A stretch of DNA of 46,206 bases. Origin: CBDUVZ01 sp965370805. GTDB lineage: Bacteria; Hydrothermota; Tepidihabitantia; Tepidihabitantales; Tepidihabitantaceae. Shown here piece after piece: positions 41,725 to 46,206 of the stretch. The stretch covers positions 1-46,206 of the forward strand of contig CBDUVZ010000008.1 of NCBI GenBank assembly GCA_965370805.1, in the 5' to 3' direction. The position numbers and the translations under genes are program-made. The notes below the pieces were generated by a model. That model was not told the DNA's origin, ran no database searches, and saw only the letters and a program-made list of their open reading frames with translations. The stretch's first letter is position 1, and every line of letters starts with the position of its first letter.

Positions 41725-41749
41725 TTGAGGTACCATTCTGGCACCTCAA
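41725..41749. repeat. Inverted repeat upstream of the acyl operon
   Basis: TTGAGGT (41725-41731) and ACCTCAA (41743-41749) are exact complements separated by 11 nt, with CC/GG continuing the stem after one mismatch. There is no T-run. It lies about 80 bp upstream of the G-tract promoter, where an operator could sit. Confidence 0.4.
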
Positions 41750-41826
41750 TTGGGTGTGGTAGATGCAGTCATTCCCTCCATGTTCCTACGGACCAGAATG
41801 TGGCTGCGGCCTTGACGCTGCTGAAG

Positions 41827-41855
41827 TTGACATGTTTCCGGGGGGGGGGTAGAAT
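41827..41855 (+). promoter_or_regulatory. Promoter with G10 tract in the spacer (putative phase-variable promoter)
   Basis: TTGACA (41827-41832) and TAGAAT (41850-41855) are separated by exactly 17 bp, of which the last ten (41840-41849) are G. The predicted +1 is about 41862 and an SD (GGGAG) precedes the ATG at 41889. Gain or loss of one G by slipped-strand replication would change the spacer to 18 or 16 bp. The same design controls porA in Neisseria meningitidis. Confidence 0.7.
41840..41849 (+). repeat. Homopolymeric G tract (10 G)
   Basis: Ten consecutive G lie between the -35 and -10 hexamers. I noticed no comparable run elsewhere in the window; the next longest are about six. Confidence 0.9.
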
Positions 41856-41888
41856 CCGCCCGAATCATGATCGAAACGGGAGAATCGA

Positions 41889-42086
41889 ATGTCCAGCATC
41901 GTTGCTGAAATCAAACGGGAAATCCAGGCGTTCGCCGATTTCTTACCCCTGATAGCCAAGTTGGAGGCTTCTGTTCGTGATGCAGAGTTCCACCATGGAC
42001 TCGATCCAATGAGTGATAGGTTCGAAGTCTATCGAGGACGATTGGACGTTCGCAAGAGGAGCATCTCCACAGGACCTACAGCATGA
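41889..42086 (+). CDS. Small protein of unknown function, first gene of the acyl operon
   Basis: This 65-aa protein (MSSIVAEIKREIQAFADF at the start) is predicted to be helical in its first half, then basic (VRKRSISTGP). It has no membrane segment or recognised domain. The ATG has an SD (CGGGAG) 5-10 nt upstream. It overlaps the next gene by 4 bp (ATGA), so the two are translationally coupled. It might be a small partner or carrier-like protein, but it lacks the DSL motif of acyl carrier proteins. Confidence 0.6.
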   Translation: MSSIVAEIKREIQAFADFLPLIAKLEASVRDAEFHHGLDPMSDRFEVYRGRLDVRKRSISTGPTA

Positions 42087-43633
42087 AGGGATTCACACTA
42101 CTGATTGACGGCCTGGATCTGAACACGGGTCAGTACCAGTATTTCCCATACACTGACAAGGTCATAACTGATTTCCGCGGCACCATCAAGGCAATCGGAG
42201 AACTAAAGAGGGGTGCTACGTCAGAGAAGACCGCGGAGTACGTGTACGCCCGGTACTGCGTCAACGCTAAGGATACCAACTCCAGAGCCATACAGGCGGC
42301 CTACAAGGCCTATGAGCAGTTCAGGGTGTTTCCGCTGTCCGTGCGCAAGAGAATCGTTCTTGACATCCATGAGTCCATGCTCCGGCACAGAGAAGATCTG
42401 CTCGAGATACTGGAGATCGAGGGACATCCCCGGAAACTGGCCGAGTGGGAAACCGAGGGCATGCTGGTTGGCAGTTCCCCTGAGACAGTCGACTACTACT
42501 GCACGATGATAGAACAGGAGGCTGTCACCAATGCCGGGGAAGCGGTCTCCTGGGTCAGGAGGCCGGACGGCGTGATATGCCTGAGTCCTCCACGCAGTGC
42601 TGCGGCGTCAAACTCATTCAATGGCATACTCGTTTTCCTGACTGGCAACTCCCTGATTGTGAAACCTCCCCTGAGGACACCGACGTCGATGCTCTATCTG
42701 TGGAAGAACATAGTGAATCCGGTCCTGCAGGCACACAACGCGCCCCCAGGGCTTCTGAGTATTGTAGTCGGCAACTCAAAGGAAATCATGGACGAGTGGC
42801 TGGCAAGCCCGCTTGTGAACGACGTAATCCTGTTTACCGATAGCGGCAAGGGGCTGGAGGAAGGAGCCCGTATCTACGCCGCGGGCAAGAAGCCGATTCT
42901 GGAACTTTCGGGAAACGACATTCAGATTGTGTGGAAGGATGCGGACATGAAAGCCGCACAGGAGTCCCTGCTCGAGGGTTACATGGGTTCCACCCAGGTA
43001 TGCATGGTGCCCAAGATAGCGCTGGTTCATGACGAGGTGTTCGATGAGTTCGAACGGGGTTTCGCCGCAAAGGTCGGAGCCCTGAAGGTGGGGCTGCCTT
43101 CGGACAAGGAGACCATCCTGAGTCCGGTATCCAAGATGCAGGAGTACTTTCAGTTCCTGCAGGACGCACTGGCCAGAGGGGCGCGGATTGTCTGTGGTGG
43201 CAAGAGGATTGACTGGACCGGAAGGCCCGATGACAAGGGAGTTTACCTCGAACCGACTCTACTTGCTGTGGATGACTTCGAGCAGGCGAGAGATATGCTG
43301 TGCATCAAGGAGGAGATATTTTTCCCTCTGATTCCGCTCATCCGGGTCTCTGGCAGCGATGAAGAGATATTCGAGAAGATGGCGGAGTTGGTTGACGACC
43401 ACAACTACGGCCTACGGGTTTCGGTTTGGGTGTCATCACCTCAGTTTGCGGACAGGTTCTCCAGTGCCATCAGCAACTGCGGCTTGCTGCGGATGAACGT
43501 CCGGCACGTGGGTTTCTCCTGTCGCCTTTCAACCCATGGTGGTACGCGCCGAAGCGGCGGACCGCTGGGCGAGATGAACTACTTCTGGCTGAGGACATCA
43601 CATCTGCAGGGGATCTGCGTGGCCACCGACTGA
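42083..43633 (+). CDS. Aldehyde-dehydrogenase-superfamily protein (possible acyl-CoA/acyl-ACP reductase)
   Basis: This 516-aa protein has the ALDH fold signatures: LSPPRSAAAS and FLTGNSLIVKPPLRTPTS (cofactor domain), LELSGNDIQIV with catalytic-base Glu 274, and GSTQVCMVPKIALVHDE with the nucleophile Cys 307. The Glu-Cys spacing is that of true ALDHs. The usual oxyanion-hole Asn (WNFP motif, or TNP in acylating forms) appears to be Arg 171. It has about 75 extra N-terminal residues with FRGTIKAIGELKRGAT. Clustered with a ketoacyl synthase III, it could reduce an acyl thioester to an aldehyde; this is inference. The next gene starts 8 nt later. Confidence 0.82.
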   Translation: MKGFTLLIDGLDLNTGQYQYFPYTDKVITDFRGTIKAIGELKRGATSEKTAEYVYARYCVNAKDTNSRAIQAAYKAYEQFRVFPLSVRKRIVLDIHESMLRHREDLLEILEIEGHPRKLAEWETEGMLVGSSPETVDYYCTMIEQEAVTNAGEAVSWVRRPDGVICLSPPRSAAASNSFNGILVFLTGNSLIVKPPLRTPTSMLYLWKNIVNPVLQAHNAPPGLLSIVVGNSKEIMDEWLASPLVNDVILFTDSGKGLEEGARIYAAGKKPILELSGNDIQIVWKDADMKAAQESLLEGYMGSTQVCMVPKIALVHDEVFDEFERGFAAKVGALKVGLPSDKETILSPVSKMQEYFQFLQDALARGARIVCGGKRIDWTGRPDDKGVYLEPTLLAVDDFEQARDMLCIKEEIFFPLIPLIRVSGSDEEIFEKMAELVDDHNYGLRVSVWVSSPQFADRFSSAISNCGLLRMNVRHVGFSCRLSTHGGTRRSGGPLGEMNYFWLRTSHLQGICVATD

Positions 43634-43641
43634 GGACCCGG

Positions 43642-44745
43642 ATGAACGACACGCTGCGTGAGCTGACAATTGGTGACCTGAGCATCAGCCCTCCGATAAT
43701 TCAGGGCGGAATGGGCGTTCGGGTGTCCGCGTCTCGGCTTGTTTCTGCAGTATCGAATGAAGGTGCACTGGGGGTTGTTGCTTCCGTCGGGGCAGGCGAG
43801 GAGTGGCCCGACCGATCACTCGACTACGTGACCCGGTCTGAATTGGGGTTCCGTGAGATCATTCAAGACGCGAAGGAACTCACCGACAGCCCGATTGGCG
43901 TCAACATAATGTGTGCTCTGACCAACTATGACAGTTTGGCGAGAGTTGCGTGTGACGAAGGGGTGGCTGCCATTATTTCCGGTGCGGGTCTCCCGCTCAA
44001 GCTACCTTCGTTTGTGGGCGACAAGAGCATCAAGCTCATCCCAATCGTATCCTCAGCCAGGGCTGCCAGTCTGATTTGCAGGGTCTGGTTGAAGCGGCAC
44101 CAGAGACTCCCGGATGCGCTCGTCGTAGAAGGACCCCTGGCAGGAGGGCATCTCGGATTCAGCTTGGAGCAATTGAAGGATGCCGATTCCTACCGATTGG
44201 AGAGACTCGTTACTGAGGTTGTCAAACTGGCGGCGGAATATGAGACGACAACGGGGACCAGGATTCCTGTTATAGCAGCCGGGGGTATCTTTGACGGCAA
44301 GGACATAGCCAGATTCCTGCATGTGGGTGCAGCCGGCGTGCAGATGAGTACTAGGTTCGTATGCACCCATGAGTGTGATGCGGCGTATCCATACAAAGAA
44401 GCATATCTGAAGTGCAGGAAAGAAGACATTGTCGTGATCGACAGCCCGGTCGGGCTGCCTGCCAGGGTCATCAAGAACGAATTCGTCGAACGCTATCTGA
44501 GGGGCGAGAAGGTAGACTTCGGGTGTCCGTACAGGTGTCTCGCCACATGCAATCCGCAGGAAGCCAAGTACTGCATCGCACAGGCATTGGTAGCGGGCTA
44601 TCGAGGCCAGATGGACCAGGGCTACGCGATGTGCGGGACGAATGCCTATAGGTGCGACAAGATTGTGTCGGTCAAGGAACTGATCGACGAGCTTGTCAGT
44701 GAGACTCTGAGAGAACTCCGCAATCAGGGCTGGCCAGACGACTAG
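43642..44745 (+). CDS. Nitronate monooxygenase / FabK-like FMN oxidoreductase
   Basis: This 367-aa protein, from ATG 43642, is a TIM-barrel flavoprotein: PPIIQGGMGVRVSASRLVSA at the N-terminus, PDALVVEGPLAGGHLGF with the catalytic-type His, then IPVIAAGGIFDGKDIARFL and GAAGVQMSTRFV for FMN phosphate. The Cys-rich C-terminal part (CPYRCLATCNPQEAKYCIAQ) is like that of clostridial family members. The family includes nitronate monooxygenases, FabK enoyl-ACP reductases and PfaD-type reductases. Context with a ketoacyl synthase favours an enoyl-reductase-like role, by inference. A longer frame to 43426 would run inside the preceding gene. Confidence 0.85.
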   Translation: MNDTLRELTIGDLSISPPIIQGGMGVRVSASRLVSAVSNEGALGVVASVGAGEEWPDRSLDYVTRSELGFREIIQDAKELTDSPIGVNIMCALTNYDSLARVACDEGVAAIISGAGLPLKLPSFVGDKSIKLIPIVSSARAASLICRVWLKRHQRLPDALVVEGPLAGGHLGFSLEQLKDADSYRLERLVTEVVKLAAEYETTTGTRIPVIAAGGIFDGKDIARFLHVGAAGVQMSTRFVCTHECDAAYPYKEAYLKCRKEDIVVIDSPVGLPARVIKNEFVERYLRGEKVDFGCPYRCLATCNPQEAKYCIAQALVAGYRGQMDQGYAMCGTNAYRCDKIVSVKELIDELVSETLRELRNQGWPDD

Positions 44746-44751
44746 CACTGA

Positions 44752-45765
44752 ATGACCAGCGATTCCAGGTCAAGGCTCCATCGTTTCTCTGCGATTCTGA
44801 CCGGGACCGGGTTCTACATGCCTGAGCAGGTGGTTACCAACTCCGACCTTGAGAAGGAGTGCGATACTACGAGTGAGTGGATTGTGGAGCGCACCGGGAT
44901 CCGGGAACGCCGCAATGCAAGCCCGAACCAGGCTACTTCAGACCTGGCACTCATAGCTTCGCGACGGGCTCTTGAAGAAGCTGGGGTTTCACCGACGGAA
45001 GTCGAATTGATAGTGGTTGGGACTGTGACAGGCGACATGCTTTTCCCTTCGACCGCCTGCGTGCTGCAGCACAAGCTGGGTGCGATGAATGCAGCAGCCA
45101 TGGACGTGAATGCCGGCTGTTCCGGGTTCATCTATGCGCTGAACGCTGCTCGTGGTTTCATCGTCAGCGGTTTCTATCGTACGGTGCTTGTGGTGGGCGG
45201 AGAGGTGCTTTCGAGGATACTGGACCCCCAGGACCGTAACACCTTCGTGTTGTTCGGCGACGGGGCGGGTGCTGCGGTCGTCGAGGCTTCCTCCAAGAAG
45301 AACCGTGGCGTAATCGCTGGTCTGCTGGGTGCTGATGGTTCGTATGGCATGGACCTCTGCATGCCTGGTGGGGGTTCGCGGATTCCGGCCTCAGTTGAGT
45401 CGGTGAAGGCTCGACTGCACTACATGAAGATGAACGGGCACAAGATATTCAAGGTGGCGGTGCGCGGCATGGCTAATACTGTCCGGAGACTTATGGACGA
45501 AGTGGGAATTGAGAACGACGACGTGAAGCTCATCATCCCACATCAGGCCAATCTCCGGATCATTGAGGCGATGGCTAAGCGTCTTCATTTCCCGATGGAA
45601 CGGGTGTTCGTCAACATCGACAAGTATGGTAATACTTCCGCTGCTACCTGCATCATTGCTCTGGACGAGGCATGCAAGACCGGTCTCATCAAGACCGGAG
45701 ACATCACGATCCTGGTTGCCTTCGGAACCGGCCTGACCTGGGGTGGGGTCGTTATCCGCTGGTAG
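44752..45765 (+). CDS. fabH: 3-oxoacyl-ACP synthase III (KAS III)
   Basis: This 337-aa condensing enzyme has Cys 123 in VNAGCSGF, His 264 in IPHQAN and Asn 294 in KYGNTSAA, the full Cys-His-Asn triad. It also has TSEWIVERTGIRERR near the N-terminus and GTGLTWGG at the end. KAS III joins an acyl-CoA starter to malonyl-ACP. It starts 6 nt after the flavoprotein gene. The usual neighbours (plsX, fabD, fabG, acpP) are absent, so it may serve a specialised acyl product rather than housekeeping fatty acid synthesis; that remains open. Confidence 0.92.
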   Translation: MTSDSRSRLHRFSAILTGTGFYMPEQVVTNSDLEKECDTTSEWIVERTGIRERRNASPNQATSDLALIASRRALEEAGVSPTEVELIVVGTVTGDMLFPSTACVLQHKLGAMNAAAMDVNAGCSGFIYALNAARGFIVSGFYRTVLVVGGEVLSRILDPQDRNTFVLFGDGAGAAVVEASSKKNRGVIAGLLGADGSYGMDLCMPGGGSRIPASVESVKARLHYMKMNGHKIFKVAVRGMANTVRRLMDEVGIENDDVKLIIPHQANLRIIEAMAKRLHFPMERVFVNIDKYGNTSAATCIIALDEACKTGLIKTGDITILVAFGTGLTWGGVVIRW

Positions 45766-45940
45766 AAGTCGGACCTGACCCGGGCATTCGACAAGCGGAA
45801 GGACTCTCACGGCCTCTTGGGCCTCAGAATGACGAAGGGTGGCGTGGCCGGCGCGATCTCAGAATGGAAGAGGCCCTTGAGCCATCGGATGGGGGCCGTT
45901 GAGGGTGCTCTTTGAGCTGCGCTGCCGGGCTTGTGCTTTG
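45766..45940. other. Intergenic stretch between convergent genes
   Basis: No gene is credible here. The bases CTCAGAATGACGAAGG (45825-45840) and a second TCTCAGAATGG (45859-45869) form an imperfect direct repeat of a kind often seen between genes in environmental bacteria. No clear terminator is visible after fabH. Confidence 0.4.
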
Positions 45941-46189
45941 CTACAGGCCGTTGAATCCCTCGACGTTCAGACCCATTTCGCGGACGATGGCGCGCAGGGT
46001 CCCGATTGGAACCTGTCCAGTATGCCGTGGCACGGGTATCGTGATATCCTTCTTGGCAAGATAGTAGACCGGATGGCGTTTGGTCCGGATTTCGATGTAG
46101 CCTGCGTGTCGCAGCTTGGCAGTCAGTTCCCGGTAGGATATGCGGACCAGCCTAGAAGTCCGGCCGGAAACCCCGGGTTCGGATGGCAC
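45941..46189 (-). CDS. hicA: HicA-type mRNA interferase toxin (YcfA family)
   Basis: This 82-aa protein has the double-stranded-RNA-binding-like HicA fold: SYRELTAKLRHAGYIEIRTK, the catalytic-type His in KRHPVYYL, then ITIPVPRHTGQVPIGTLRAI and a C-terminal MGLNVEGF. HicA toxins cut mRNA and are neutralised by HicB. The start is GTG at 46189, 17 bp from the window edge. No HicB gene follows on the minus strand; it may lie upstream, beyond the window, or be missing. Confidence 0.8.
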   Translation of the reverse strand: MPSEPGVSGRTSRLVRISYRELTAKLRHAGYIEIRTKRHPVYYLAKKDITIPVPRHTGQVPIGTLRAIVREMGLNVEGFNGL

Positions 46190-46206
46190 TTTTGTAGCAT
46201 GACACG

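Noticed and set aside
42083..43633. LuxC (bioluminescence acyl-CoA reductase)
   Set aside because: The catalytic segment resembles general ALDHs more than LuxC, and no luxD, luxE or luciferase genes are present.
45672..45902. A 76-codon frame overlapping the fabH end
   Set aside because: It starts inside fabH in another frame, has no SD, and its rest is repeat-like intergenic DNA.

Overview
The window reads as chromosome of a G+C-rich diderm bacterium. It holds an outer-membrane secretin, two OmpA-family proteins, a type IX secretion-like C-terminal domain and a large set of type II/IV pilin-like proteins. The mix of FCB-type features, a non-canonical EF-Tu switch I and many leaderless-looking promoters suggests an uncultured FCB-related or candidate-phylum lineage (WOR-3/Stahlbacteria-like). 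This placement is an inference from gene content; no search was run. No insertion sequence, prophage, CRISPR array or origin was seen.

Layout. 1-104 is the 3' part of a 5S rRNA, so an rRNA operon lies just outside the left edge. 163-13704 is a long plus-strand secretion/pilus region: five pilin-like proteins with N-methylation motifs, an ABC transporter pair and a TPR protein interleaved with them, then a PilM-PilN fusion, PilO, two PilP/GspC-like proteins, the secretin PilQ, the ATPase PilT and the prepilin peptidase PilD. No PilB or PilC is in view. 13858-18760 (minus) holds two paralogous OmpA-type envelope proteins with carboxypeptidase-regulatory-like repeats, plus a putative lipoprotein. 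18809-20500 is gene-poor and carries widespread-type intergenic repeats, a purine-rich degenerate repeat and a frameshifted secreted ORF.

20502-34334 is the classic translation/transcription block: tRNA-Thr, tRNA-Tyr, tRNA-Gly, tRNA-Thr, tuf, rpmG, tRNA-Trp, secE, nusG, rplK, rplA, rplJ, rplL, rpoB, rpoC, rpsL, rpsG. Convergent to it is a minus-strand pair, recJ and a YfiH/laccase-domain gene. A membrane glycosyltransferase-like protein with TPRs and a secreted beta-helix-like protein diverge from 38.9 kb.

40.9-46.2 kb is the accessory end: a NYN-domain nuclease, a relic of a type IX sorting domain, and a tight four-gene operon (small unknown protein, aldehyde-dehydrogenase-like protein, nitronate-monooxygenase-like flavoprotein, ketoacyl synthase III). 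The operon promoter carries a run of ten G exactly filling part of a 17-bp spacer. A HicA-type toxin gene sits at the edge. The G-tract promoter suggests that an uncharacterised acyl-chain pathway is switched by phase variation. This is the strongest candidate here for an undescribed system.

Many genes have TTGACA/TATAAT-like promoters placed so that the predicted +1 falls on, or within about 10 nt of, the start codon. Leaderless or nearly leaderless mRNAs therefore seem common in this organism.
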